Below, piece by piece: positions 17,081-27,400 of a stretch of DNA of 64,000 nucleotides; positions within the stretch are counted from its first letter, which is position 1, and every line of letters begins with the position of its first letter. A program made the position numbers and the translations under genes. The stretch lies in NCBI RefSeq assembly GCF_001189295.1, contig NZ_CP012159.1:186001-250000 (forward strand). The letters are read 5' to 3'. The DNA comes from Chondromyces crocatus (GTDB lineage Bacteria; Myxococcota_A; Polyangia; Polyangiales; Polyangiaceae). The notes below the pieces were generated by a model. It saw only the letters and a program-made list of their open reading frames with translations. It did not search any database and was not told where the DNA came from.

Positions 17081-19323
17081 GCGGCCTCCGGGCGGGCCTG
17101 TGCCGCCGCATCCCCAGGGGCGGGCTGCGCCTCCTTGGCGCTCTCGGCCGGGATCTTCTTGCGGTTCAAGGTCCGCGTCGCGCCCACGAGCAACAGGAAG
17201 ATCAGCACCGAGTACGCTGCGGCGTAACCGTACTGTCCCTCGCGCGTGAACGCCCAGCGGTAGGCTTCGGAAATCAGGATGTCGGTGGTCCCGTCCGGAT
17301 CACCGCCCGAGACCAGGAAGACCACGTTGAACATGTTGAACGTCCAGATCGCGCCCAGGGTGATCGACGGCGCCAGCGTGGGCCGGATCATGGGCAGGGT
17401 GATCAGCGTCAGCCGCTGCCAGCGCGAGGCCCCGTCCACCCACGCGGCCTCCAGCACGTCGTCGGGCACCGCCGTGAGCGCGCCCAGAGTGATCACCATC
17501 ATGAACGGGAAGCCGAGCCAGATGTTCGTGGCCGCGTTCGCCGTGAACGCCGTGGCGAAGCTCGAGAACCAGGAAATGGGCTCCATGGTCGTGCCGAACA
17601 CCCCGTTCAGCCACTCCAGGAGGCCGGTCACCGCCCCGTACTGCCGGTGGAAGAGCCCCTTCCACGAGAGCGCCGTCACGTAGCTCGGCACGGCCCAGGG
17701 CACGATGAGCAGCACCCGGTAGAGCGCGCGCAGCCGAAGCGTGGGCCGATGCAGCAACAGGGCCAGCGCCGCACCCAGTGTCACGTGGAAGAAGACGTTC
17801 ACCACCGTCCAGAGCAAGGTCACGGCGAGGACGAGGTAGAACGACCCGCTCGCGAACAAGGGGCCGCCGCGCGCCGTCAGGATGTCGATGAAGTTCGCCA
17901 GCCCCACGTACCGCTGCGGCTCCTCCTGTCGGCTCGCGAAGAGCGACGTGGCCGCGCCGATGACGAGCGGCGTGATCACCAGGACCCCCACGACCACCAC
18001 CGCGTGGAGCACGTATTTGTATGCCGGCAGCGAGCGCTTCAGCGCAGGTCCCAGCTCACCCGAGCGCGCGAGCCGCACCCACCGCAGCGCCCCGAGCAAG
18101 CAGAGTACCCCGAGCACCAAAACGAGCGGCGCAGGAGACGCCGGCGGCGGCAGTGGCCGACGCACGTCGTCGAAGCGGTGCTGCGCCTCTTCGAGCGCCT
18201 CCTCGGGCGTGGCCACCCCGCGCAGCACCTTGCGGATGGCCCGGTCCATCGGGTCCCACAGGGAGCGGCTCGCAGGTGAGGTCGGTTGCGGGATGGCCAC
18301 CTTCGCTTGCTCGACGAACGCGCTCACGAACGGATCGTCCGCCGGCACCTCGACGTCGGAGCGCGCCGGCGGAATCCCCGCGATCTTCAGCCGCACCTCG
18401 GACGCCCCGGCACTCGCCAGGTGACGCGCCAGCGCTCGCACCTCGGACCGCCGCGCGCCGTCCGGCGTGAGCATCACCGCCTCCACCCCCAGCAGCGGGC
18501 GCATCGGCTGCCTCGTCGCCCGGACCTTCGGCAGCGGCACCACCCGCGTCCGCTGCTGCACCTCGGGCGAGAGCCCGCCGGTGAACCAGGGCCCGCTGAT
18601 CGCGAACGCCGCCTGCCCCGCCCGGAAGAGGTCCCCGATCAGCGCGCCGCTCGCGTCCCCGGGGATCGCCTGCTCATCGAGCAGCCACTTCACGAGCGCG
18701 AGCGACTTTGCTGCCTCGGGACCGACCACCCCGAACTGCCCGTCCTCCGTGAGCAGCGGGACGCCGAACGCGCCGAGGATGGCCGCATGCGCATAGAGCC
18801 CCTGCGCCTCGTAGACCAGCGGGTAGACCCCTCGGGGCAGCGTGGTCCGCAGCGCCGCGATGCCCTCCAGATCCGCGGGCACCTCGGGAGCGAGCGCCGT
18901 GTTGACGAAGAGCGCGAGGCACTTCTGCCCGATCGGCAACCCCCAGACCTGTCCCTCGGCCCGCAGCGCGTCGAGCGCGGGCCCGATGAACACCGCCTCG
19001 CCCTCGAGCGCATCCCCCACTGGCGCCACGATCCCACGCGCCCTGAAATTGCCGAGGCGCCCGTGCTCGTCGACGAACAGATCAGGCCCGTCCCCGATCG
19101 GGATCGAGGCCTCCAGCTTCCGCGCATACGCGTCGTACGGCAGCGGCAAAACGTCGAGCGCCGCCCCCTTCCATGACGCCAGCACCTCGGCGAGCGCCCG
19201 GGCCTCCGCGTCGCGCTTCGCATGCCACACCCGGATCGGCCGCCCGTCCGCCAAGGCCAGCCCAGGCAGCCCGACGAGGACCGTGATCAGGGCGGCGAGC
19301 AGCGCGAAGGCGAAGGACCTCAT
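17077..19323 (-). CDS. Fused maltose-binding protein and MalF-like permease
   Basis: A 748-residue fusion. Residues 1-25 are a signal sequence; about 27-388 form an extracellular solute-binding domain (RVWHAKRDAEARALAEVLASW, then YDAYARKLEASIPIGDGPDLFV, then AFAISGPWFTGGL). A hydrophobic helix (about 399-418) follows, then about 437-735 form a MalF-type permease with YVGLANFIDIL and the EAA loop VLEAAWVDGASRWQRLTLITLPM. The two are normally separate proteins, MalE and MalF. Fusion would tether the binding protein to the permease. The downstream malG ATG overlaps the stop. ATG at 19321-19323, 14 bases after malK; the upstream frame to 19668 is antisense-like and rejected. Confidence 0.9.
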   Translation of the reverse strand: MRSFAFALLAALITVLVGLPGLALADGRPIRVWHAKRDAEARALAEVLASWKGAALDVLPLPYDAYARKLEASIPIGDGPDLFVDEHGRLGNFRARGIVAPVGDALEGEAVFIGPALDALRAEGQVWGLPIGQKCLALFVNTALAPEVPADLEGIAALRTTLPRGVYPLVYEAQGLYAHAAILGAFGVPLLTEDGQFGVVGPEAAKSLALVKWLLDEQAIPGDASGALIGDLFRAGQAAFAISGPWFTGGLSPEVQQRTRVVPLPKVRATRQPMRPLLGVEAVMLTPDGARRSEVRALARHLASAGASEVRLKIAGIPPARSDVEVPADDPFVSAFVEQAKVAIPQPTSPASRSLWDPMDRAIRKVLRGVATPEEALEEAQHRFDDVRRPLPPPASPAPLVLVLGVLCLLGALRWVRLARSGELGPALKRSLPAYKYVLHAVVVVGVLVITPLVIGAATSLFASRQEEPQRYVGLANFIDILTARGGPLFASGSFYLVLAVTLLWTVVNVFFHVTLGAALALLLHRPTLRLRALYRVLLIVPWAVPSYVTALSWKGLFHRQYGAVTGLLEWLNGVFGTTMEPISWFSSFATAFTANAATNIWLGFPFMMVITLGALTAVPDDVLEAAWVDGASRWQRLTLITLPMIRPTLAPSITLGAIWTFNMFNVVFLVSGGDPDGTTDILISEAYRWAFTREGQYGYAAAYSVLIFLLLVGATRTLNRKKIPAESAKEAQPAPGDAAAQARPEAA

Positions 19324-19337
19324 CGCCAGGTGCCGCC

Positions 19338-20423
19338 TCACGCCTTCGCGCGGAGCGAGAGGCCGGTGTCGGCGTCGAACAGGTGGACGTTGCGGAACAG
19401 GATCCGGATCGTCTCGCCCTTGCTCACCTTCGCCGTGGGTTCGAGGCGCGCGATGAAGTGCGCCCCGGCCAGCGTCCCGTACGCGAGCGACTCCACGCCC
19501 AGCGCCTCGACGATGCTCACCTCGAGCGGCGCCCCAGCGCCATCTCCCGACAGCTCCACGTCGTGCGGGCGCACACCGAGCGTCACCCGGCGCCCCGCTT
19601 GAAGCTCCCCCGCGAACGCCTCGGCGTCGATCGCCACATCCACCCCGTGCCCCAGCGCGGCCAGCCACCGACCGTCACGCGACTCCAGCCGCGCATCGAG
19701 GAAGTTCATCGCTGGACTGCCCAGGAAGCCCGCCACGAACTTCGTCCGCGGTGCGCCGTAGATCTCGAGCGGCGGCCCCGCCTGCTCCACTACGCCCTTG
19801 TTCAGCACGAACAGCACGTCGGCGAGCGTCATCGCCTCCACCTGGTCGTGCGTCACGTACACGCTCGTCGCCCCCATCCGATCGTGCAGCTTGCGGATGT
19901 CCACCCGCACCTGCGCCCGCAGCGCCGCGTCGAGGTTGGAGAGCGGCTCGTCGAACAGAAAGAGCTGCGCTCGCCGCACGATCGCTCGCCCCATTGCCAC
20001 CCGCTGCCGCTGACCTCCGGACAGGGCCTTCGGGTAGCGCTCGAGCAGCGGCCCGAGGCCGAGCATCTCCGACGCCTCCTTCACCCGCGCCTCGATCTCG
20101 CTCGCCGGCGTCTTGCGCAGCTTCAGCCCGAACGCGAGGTTCTCGCGCACGGTCAGGTGCGGGTACAACGCGTAGGACTGGAACACCATCGCGATGTCCC
20201 GATCCCGTGGCTCCAGCCGGGTGACGTCGCGATCCCCGAGGCTGATCTGTCCCTCGTCCGCCTCTTCGAGCCCCGCGAGCAACCGGAGCAGCGTCGACTT
20301 CCCGCACCCGCTCGGCCCGACGAGCACCGCGAAGGCGCCATCCGGCACCTCCACGGACACCCCTCGGAGCACGTGCGTCTGACCGAAGCGCTTGTTGAGT
20401 CCCTTCACCCTGACCGAGGCCAT
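19338..20423 (-). CDS. malK: Sugar ABC transporter ATPase, MalK/UgpC family
   Basis: A 361-residue ATPase: Walker A GPSGCGKST, Q-loop MVFQSYALYPH, ABC signature LSGGQRQRVAMGRA, Walker B LFLFDEPLSNLD and switch His in VYVTHDQVEA. The C-terminal TOBE/OB-like regulatory domain (about 240-361) is present, including VTLGVRPHDVEL. It energises the MalE-MalF/MalG permease. Located between amylase and the fused permease in the same strand, with gaps of 28 and 14 bases. Confidence 0.94.
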   Translation of the reverse strand: MASVRVKGLNKRFGQTHVLRGVSVEVPDGAFAVLVGPSGCGKSTLLRLLAGLEEADEGQISLGDRDVTRLEPRDRDIAMVFQSYALYPHLTVRENLAFGLKLRKTPASEIEARVKEASEMLGLGPLLERYPKALSGGQRQRVAMGRAIVRRAQLFLFDEPLSNLDAALRAQVRVDIRKLHDRMGATSVYVTHDQVEAMTLADVLFVLNKGVVEQAGPPLEIYGAPRTKFVAGFLGSPAMNFLDARLESRDGRWLAALGHGVDVAIDAEAFAGELQAGRRVTLGVRPHDVELSGDGAGAPLEVSIVEALGVESLAYGTLAGAHFIARLEPTAKVSKGETIRILFRNVHLFDADTGLSLRAKA

Positions 20424-20451
20424 CGCGTGCTCCCCTGGACTCGGCGGCCGC

Positions 20452-22410
20452 TCACAGGCCGGGCTTGACCTGCTCCTGCGGGATGAGGATCGCGCCGCTC
20501 ATCGGGGGCAGCGTCACGGCGAGCCGACCGTCCGCCCCGACCTCGTACGTCGTCTGCTCCGGCGACAGCACGTCGACGAGCACCGAGCCCGAATCACGCC
20601 CGGTTTCCATCCCGCTCCCGTTGAACGCCGTGCTGCTCTCCTTCGAGGTGTGGGTGTTGAAGACGACCAGCGCGTGCGCCCCGCCCTCCGTCTGGCGCGA
20701 GAACGCGAACATCCCTGCGTCTTCTTCGCCGCCCGTCGCCTCCGTCGACCAGCGCACCGTCAGGTTGCCGGTGGACAGCGCCTCGTAGCCCCTGCGCAGC
20801 CGCGTCAGCCGCCGGGTCCAGGAGAACAGGTCCCCGCTGGTGTCGTACGCCGAGAGGTTCAGCTTGGGGTTACCGTCCCACATCGGCTCGCGGTTCGCTG
20901 GGTCGTTGCCGCCCTCGAAGCCCTGCTCGGTGCCGTAGTAGAGGCAGGGGATCCCGTCCTCGGTCATCAAGAACAAGAGCGCATTCTTGAGCGCCACGTA
21001 CGGATCGCGCCCCTCGGGGAACTCCGGCACGCCCGCGCCCGTGTAGAGGAAGCGCGCCACGTCGTGGTTGTCGATGAAGTTCACCAGCGTCTGCGTCGGT
21101 GAGAGCCCCGTACCGCCCGCGTGCGGCTCGGTCCCGTAGTTGGTCGCGCGCTGGTTCCAGAGATCCTCGATCCGCCGCGTCGGCCCGCCCAGACGGAACA
21201 CGTCGCGGAACACCGTGAAGTGCTGCGAGAAGTAGAACACGCTGTCCACCATCTCGCCGGTGAGCGGCGGGCCCTCGCCAGGACACTCCGCGTTCTCACG
21301 CTCGAGGTCCCCGCCGAGCAGCGTGTCGTGCTCGTGGGCGGGCACGGTGTTCTTGGTGAAGCTGCCGATCAGGTCGTCCCTGCCGTCGAACGCCTCGCCG
21401 AACATGAAGAAGTTCGTCTTCCCCTTGGCCGCCAGACGCTGCCGCATGCGCTGGGCGAAGAAGCGCCAGAACTCGTGCTCCACGTGCTTCAGCGTGTCGA
21501 TGCGGAAGCCGTCGATGTCGGTCATCTCCACCCAGCGGGCGAAGACGTCCACCATCGCGTGCTTCACGTCGCACCGCCGCGTGTCGATGTCCTTCAACCC
21601 GCCCGGAAAGTCGCCGTGCACGAGCTGGTCGAGGTCCTCGAAATCGAAGGTCCGGCCCTTGCGGTTGTAAGCGTCCGGCGTCTGGAACAAGGGCAGGTCC
21701 GGCGGCACGTGGTTCGTCGCCGGGTCGTACTGGAAGATGATCCGCGCCGGCCCCGACTCGCCGAGCGAGGTGCGCGCCTGGACCCCCCGAGGATCGAACT
21801 CCGGATCGTACTCGGTGACGTTCACCACCGGGTCCTGCCCCGGCCGGCCCCCGCCGAAGGTCTGGATGTCGGGCTGCCCGTTGCCGTTGATGTCGTAGTA
21901 GAACATCTGCCCGACGTGGTTCGTCACGATGTCGAGGATGATCTTCATCCCCCGATCGTGGGCCGACCGCACCAGCCGCCGCAGCGCCGCGAGGTCCCCG
22001 AAGTGCGGGTTCGTCTCCAGGAACGCCTGCGTCCAGTAGCCGTGGTAACCATCGAAGCCGGCGTCGGAGTCGACGTTCTTCACGGCCGGCGAGATCCACA
22101 GCGTGGTGACGCCGAGTTCCTCCAGGTAGGGCAGGTTTTCCTCCAGCCCGCGCCAGTCACCGCCGTGCCACTTGCCGAGCGCGGTGCGGTTCACCCCGAA
22201 GTTGTTGCCTGCGTCGCCGTCGGCGAAGCGATCGACGAGCACCTGGTAGATGATCTCCGAACGCCAGTCGACGACGTGGGTCTGGAGCTGCACCTCCTCG
22301 ACGGCGAGCTCCTCCTCGATCTGCATGCACCCCGCCGCGGGGAGCGCCAGGGCGAGCGCCGTGAGCGCCGTGAGCGGCGCGGTGAACCGATTGCTGCGCT
22401 GCCTCTTCAT
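20452..22410 (-). CDS. Secreted lipoprotein alpha-amylase, GH13
   Basis: About 652 residues. A signal peptide ends in LPAAGC (Cys28), suggesting an outer-membrane or periplasmic lipoprotein. The GH13 sites are present: region I DIVTNH (160-165), region II GFRIDTLKHV with nucleophile Asp305, region III MFGEAFDG with acid/base Glu339, and region IV NFIDNHD (444-450) with Asp450. The C-terminal beta-domain is complete. It hydrolyses alpha-1,4-glucans to maltodextrins, which the neighbouring porin and importer can carry. The ATG at 22408-22410 begins one base after the porin stop (TGAGATG), so it is coupled. The upstream frame to 22500 is rejected because it overlaps the porin. Confidence 0.94.
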   Translation of the reverse strand: MKRQRSNRFTAPLTALTALALALPAAGCMQIEEELAVEEVQLQTHVVDWRSEIIYQVLVDRFADGDAGNNFGVNRTALGKWHGGDWRGLEENLPYLEELGVTTLWISPAVKNVDSDAGFDGYHGYWTQAFLETNPHFGDLAALRRLVRSAHDRGMKIILDIVTNHVGQMFYYDINGNGQPDIQTFGGGRPGQDPVVNVTEYDPEFDPRGVQARTSLGESGPARIIFQYDPATNHVPPDLPLFQTPDAYNRKGRTFDFEDLDQLVHGDFPGGLKDIDTRRCDVKHAMVDVFARWVEMTDIDGFRIDTLKHVEHEFWRFFAQRMRQRLAAKGKTNFFMFGEAFDGRDDLIGSFTKNTVPAHEHDTLLGGDLERENAECPGEGPPLTGEMVDSVFYFSQHFTVFRDVFRLGGPTRRIEDLWNQRATNYGTEPHAGGTGLSPTQTLVNFIDNHDVARFLYTGAGVPEFPEGRDPYVALKNALLFLMTEDGIPCLYYGTEQGFEGGNDPANREPMWDGNPKLNLSAYDTSGDLFSWTRRLTRLRRGYEALSTGNLTVRWSTEATGGEEDAGMFAFSRQTEGGAHALVVFNTHTSKESSTAFNGSGMETGRDSGSVLVDVLSPEQTTYEVGADGRLAVTLPPMSGAILIPQEQVKPGL

Positions 22411-22411
22411 C

Positions 22412-24187
22412 TCACCCACCGTAGCTCCAGGTGTTGTTGAACCACCACTCGGCCCCGATCCCGAAGAAGTGCTCCACCTTCCGCAGGCTGAACACATCAT
22501 CCTGCGGGTAGAGCGCGCGCGCTCCGGCGTCGCGCAGGGTGATCACGTACATCGCCCGGATCTGGGGCCGCACGTAATCGCCGCGCCCCGCGGGGGACAG
22601 GAACGGGATGATGCCGAAGCGGGTGAGCCCCGCCGTGTGCAGCCCGCTCGACCCGCCCGCGAGCGACCCGCCGCCATCGGGTGAGGCCGCGAGCACGCCC
22701 CGCTGCTGCGCCTGGTACGACGCTTCCACCGCGATGCCGCCCTTCTCCCCGATGAAGTAGTGCGGCCGCGCGATCAAGATGCCCTCGTCCACGTCATTCA
22801 GATCGAGGTCGGGGTTCGCGTTCCGGAACGACCGGAAGTAAGCGCCGAACATCACGCCGATGGGGCCCTTCTCGTAGTTCGCGCCGAGCGCCACGCGGAA
22901 CTCGTGCGCCCCGTCGGTCTTGTACTCGGTGATCCCCTCGTCCGACCGCGCGATGGCGAGCTGCCCCGGCGCCGCGAAGTCGGGGTAGGCCGCGAGTCCG
23001 CGGGCGTAGCGGACGAAGAGGTTCACGAAGGTGTCGCGCTCGCCCGTCCACGCACCGAGCTGACCACCGATCACGTACCCGCTGTCCGACGCCATCCGCT
23101 CGAAGCGCCCCGGCTCGGTCTCGCGCTGACCGCTCGGGAGCTGGTGGGTCTCGCCATACAGGATCCCCTTGGCGCCCGCCTTTTCACCGAGCTTGATGCG
23201 GTGGTTCAGCTTGAGGCTCCCGATGAACTTCTGACGCGACAGGATGTCGACCTGCGTCGACCCGACCTGGTTGAACGGCAGCGGGCGCTCCACCGTCTGG
23301 CCGAAGAACCCGTCCTGAGGCCGGGTCAGGCCGCCGTGTACGGCGACGACGGTCCGGTTGTCGTTGAATTTGTACCAGGCGCCTGCACCGAGGGTGTTCA
23401 GGTTGTCGAGCGGCCACCAGTCGAGCAGGTAGATGTCGTCGCCGCGGTACATCCTGGAGCCAGCCCAGAAGGCCAGCCCCTTGGCGAGCAGGTCGCGCGA
23501 CTCCAGGTAGAGATTGCGCATCCCCACCACGCCGTCGAAATTGCCGTTGTAATGGAAGATGGGGTGCTGGAAGGCGAGGGTGGCGACGACCTGGGTGTTG
23601 GAGTCGGTCTTCTCCCAGTAGTCCTCACGACGAAACTCCAGCTCCAGGTAGGTATTCTCGTCGAGGCGTGAGCCACGCGCGACGATGTCGGTGTCGCGAC
23701 CGGGGCGCCCGGTGAGATCGCCCCCCACCACGACACGACCGTAAGAGCCGAACTGAAAGCTACCGCTCGGAGGCGCGGGCGTCTGTGGCTGCAAGGGCTG
23801 GGTCGCCGACGCAGGCGCCGAGGTCTCGGGCAGCGGCGCGGGCGTGCCGGGTGACTCCGGGACCCCCGTCGCTTTCTCCATACCGTCGTCGGGCTTCGCC
23901 GACGGTGGCGGAGCCGGAGGCGCTGCGGGAGCAGGCTCTGGCTGGGCATTCGCGGGGGGCTCCGCAGGCGCCGGGACCCCAGGGGGCTCGGTCGGCGTGG
24001 GCGCGGCCTGCCCTTCGGTCGGCGCGGTCGGCGCGGGCTGCGCCGACGGCACGGGCGGCGCGGGCGGCGCAGGCTCGGGAGACGGCTGCGCGGGCTGCGC
24101 GATCGCGCCCGAGGCGCTCACGAGGAGGGAAAACGCGGTCCACACGCCGAGGAGCGCTCGACCCCCCGTCCGGTTTGTTCGACGCAC
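22412..24187 (-). CDS. lamB: LamB-like maltoporin with Pro-rich N-terminal linker
   Basis: About 591 residues with the GTG start at 24187, which gives RRTNRTGGRALLGVWTAFSLLV as the signal; the start is uncertain, with 24226 and 24349 possible. A long Pro/Ala-rich linker (about 40-140) precedes an 18-strand-like porin barrel: GSFQFGSYGRVVVGGDLTG, NTYLELEFRREDYWEK, YRGDDIYLLDWWPLDNLN and the terminal GIGAEWWFNNTW, close to LamB. It would let maltodextrins across the outer membrane. The linker may thread through the periplasm or peptidoglycan. First gene of the operon. Confidence 0.85.
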   Translation of the reverse strand: MRRTNRTGGRALLGVWTAFSLLVSASGAIAQPAQPSPEPAPPAPPVPSAQPAPTAPTEGQAAPTPTEPPGVPAPAEPPANAQPEPAPAAPPAPPPSAKPDDGMEKATGVPESPGTPAPLPETSAPASATQPLQPQTPAPPSGSFQFGSYGRVVVGGDLTGRPGRDTDIVARGSRLDENTYLELEFRREDYWEKTDSNTQVVATLAFQHPIFHYNGNFDGVVGMRNLYLESRDLLAKGLAFWAGSRMYRGDDIYLLDWWPLDNLNTLGAGAWYKFNDNRTVVAVHGGLTRPQDGFFGQTVERPLPFNQVGSTQVDILSRQKFIGSLKLNHRIKLGEKAGAKGILYGETHQLPSGQRETEPGRFERMASDSGYVIGGQLGAWTGERDTFVNLFVRYARGLAAYPDFAAPGQLAIARSDEGITEYKTDGAHEFRVALGANYEKGPIGVMFGAYFRSFRNANPDLDLNDVDEGILIARPHYFIGEKGGIAVEASYQAQQRGVLAASPDGGGSLAGGSSGLHTAGLTRFGIIPFLSPAGRGDYVRPQIRAMYVITLRDAGARALYPQDDVFSLRKVEHFFGIGAEWWFNNTWSYGG

Positions 24188-24470
24188 GGCGGCGCACGCT
24201 ACCTCAATCGCGACAAGGATGGCCACAAAGCACTTCGCCGTGAAGTCACGCTTTCGACGGCGGCGACGAGCATGGCGAGCACCAACGCTGCGTGGCAACG
24301 CCAACAGAAGACTGACGCATCGCGCCGGCAGGCCTCGGCAAAGCGTCATCTTTCACCGCTCGCGAAGTGAACCCATGTATGCTCGTCGCCGGAGCTTGCC
24401 GCGGCCCTGAGCACCTTCGCGAGGGGGACCAGGAACGACTCGCCCTGCGGCACCTCCGTACGCCGGGTCC
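24188..24470. promoter_or_regulatory. Divergent promoter region of the maltodextrin operon and kinase gene
   Basis: This 283-base gap separates the minus-strand lamB-like gene from the plus-strand kinase gene, so it should contain both promoters. No clear sigma-70 boxes, operator or terminator was recognised. Confidence 0.4.
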
Positions 24471-27400
24471 ATGGCCCACCCGACCACCATCCAGCCACCA
24501 TCGGAGCCAACCCTCATCGACGCCGCGGCAGTGCGCGTCGGCACCATGCTGGATGCTTCGTGGACGCTCGACGAGCTCCTCGGCATCGGCGGAATGGCCG
24601 CGGTGTTCAGCGCCACGCACACGAGTGGCCGCCGCGCCGCCTTGAAGGTGCTGCACACCGCCCTCACCCCCGACATCGACACGCGCGAGCGCTTCCTGCG
24701 CGAGGGTCAGGTCGCGAACCAGCTCGAACACCCCGGCCGGGTGCGGGTGCTCGGTGAGGGGATCAGCGATCGCGGCGAGCCGTTCCTCATCATGGAGCTG
24801 CTCATCGGCACCACCCTCCGGAGGCTTCTCCGGCGCCAGGGCACGTCGCTACCGCTCGAGCAGGCACTCGCCGTCTTCGACGCCGTGCTCGATCTGCTCG
24901 AACACTGCCACGACGTCGGCATCATTCACCGTGATCTCAAGCCGGCCAACGTCTTCATCACGGCCGACGGCGAGGTGAAGGTCCTCGACTTCGGCTTCGC
25001 CCAGCAGGGCGAACTCGACCGCCGCATGACGCGCGTCGGCCACACCTACGGCACGCCCGCCTTCATGGCGCCGGAGCAGGCCATGGGGCTCGGTACGGTC
25101 GACGGGCGCGCCGACCTCTGGTCGACGGGCGCCTGCATGTACAACGCGCTCTCCGGCAAGCCGGTGCGCAAGGGCCGCACCGAGGCGGAGGCGTACCTGC
25201 TCGCCGCGACCCAGCCCGCGCCGTCGCTCGCGCGCGCCGCGCCGCAGCTGCCCGTGGAGGTCGTGGCGTTCGTCGACCGGGCCCTCTCGTTCGACCGCAC
25301 CCGCCGCTTCCAGACGGCCACGGCGATGCGGGCGGAGCTGCGCGCCCTGCTCTCGGCCCACGCTGCCGGCAAGCTCACCCCGGGTACGCCGCTGCGCGGG
25401 CCGGGCGTCATCGTCCGCGCCAACGACATGCTCACCGAGGGCGACGGCGGCGGCCCGAAAGATGGCGGCCCCACGCGCGAGGAGACCGCCGTGCGCGTCG
25501 CCACCGTGTGGAAGCAGCTCGCCTCCGTGCTCGGCAGCGCGCGCCAGTACGGCTTCAGCCACCCGTATGTGGCGCGCGGGCTCGCCTCCGTGCTCGACGA
25601 GATCACGCGCGTCTTCGCCGAAGACCCGGCCGGCGTGCGCTGGGACGTGGCGCCCGGCGCGTTCCTCGTCGGCGGGCAGCCGGTGTGGCAGCCCGACCGC
25701 GCCCCGCTCGACCGCATCCCCTTCCAGCTCTTCGCCGACGGCATCCGCAGCATCCAGCTCAAGCCGGGCCTCACCGATCTGGAGCTGCGCGACTTCGCCG
25801 CCATCCTGCTGCGCGACCGCGCCTTCGGCAGCGACGAAGACTCGATCACCGCGCTGTGGGACCGCCGCTTCGACCACATCGCCTACCTCGCCGTGGACTC
25901 GTTCATGGAGGGCGACCCGCTCTCCATCGACGAGGCCAGCCTCGACCTCTGCCGCGGCCTCGCCCGCATCGACGGCCTCTGGAACGAGGACTCGCTCGAA
26001 GGCCGGGTGATGCAGCGCAACCTGGAGCACTCCCTCCGCGACGGCGCGAGCCCCACGGCGGCGCGCACCGCCGCGGCCCTCGGCGTGGTCGATCGGGTCA
26101 CCATCGCCACCCTGGGCGCGCAGATCGCGCTCCCCTTCGAACAGTGGCGCGATCGCTTCCTCGACGCCTTCGTCGACGCCTACCTGGAGGCGGCCCGCCG
26201 CGGTGACGCGCCGTCGCTGCTCGCCGCACTCTCCGAGTGGACCTCGGACCAGATCTCGCTGCACAACCTCGCGCTCGCCTTCGAGGTCCACGCGGCCCTG
26301 CGACGCGCCTTCTCCGTCCGTGCCGAGGGCCGCGTCGACGGCCTCCCGGGCACGCTCCCTGGTGTCCACCGAGCGCTCACCGCCACGATGTTCCCTGCCG
26401 CGTCGCTGCGCGCCGTCCTCGAAGAGTTGACCACCTACGGCCCCGACGAGCCGCTGAGCAGTGACGAGGCGGGCTACGGCCGCCAGGCGGCGGGCTTGCC
26501 GCCCCCGCCCCCGCCTGTCGCCCCTGGCGTCGCGGAGGGCCTCGCCCTCGCCCTCGAAGCCTTGCCCGACGGCGCGCTCTTCGTCGCCGCGTGCGACGGC
26601 TACGGGCGCGTGCAGTCCGAGCGCGTCCGGGAGGTCTTGCTCGGCTTTCTCAACCGCTGGCTCCCCGGCCGCGAGGCCGAGCTCGCGGAGCTGCTCCCGC
26701 GCGCCCCGGTCGTGCACGCGCTCACCATCCTCCGCCTCCTCTCCAGCCTGCGCACCGCCGAGGCCGCCATCGCCCTCGAAGCCGGCCTCGGAAGCCCCCA
26801 CCTCGAAGTCCGCGTCAGCACCCTCGCCTTGCTCCCCGACGCAACCCGCGACCCGCGTGACGCGCGCGATCCTCGGGATCCCCGGGACCTGCGCGACCCC
26901 CGTGATCTCCGTGACCCGCGCGACTCCCGCGCCGAGCTGGACGGCCAGGGCACGTCGGGGCGCACCGGCACCGGCGAGCGCGTCCGTGAAGAACTCCAGC
27001 GCATGCTCGACGAGCCCCAGGCCACCGCGCGCCTCGAAGCGCTGCGCACCATCGGCCGGCTCGGCCTCCTCGCCGCGGGCCCCACCCTCGTCCGCCACAT
27101 CCAGGCGCAGAGCTTCCACGAGCGCGCCACCGAGGAGCGCCGCGAGTGGCTGGAGACCGTGGTCCGCCTCAACCCTGCGCGCGCCGAGCGGCTGGCCATC
27201 GAGCTGCTCGAACGACGCCACCTCCTCCCCTCCGAGGCCATCGAGCAGACGCGCGAGATCGCCGCGCGCGTCCTCGCCACCTTCGCCTCCAGCGAGGAGG
27301 CCCTCGCCTCCGTGAAGGAAGCCACGAAACCCCGCTGGGGCAGCAACCCCGCCGTGCGTGACGCCGCCGCGCGCGCCGTGCCCCTCATCGCCGCGCGCCT

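Noticed and set aside
24849-27221. A 790-residue minus-strand open frame
   Set aside because: Antisense to the Ser/Thr kinase gene, with no domain and low-complexity composition.
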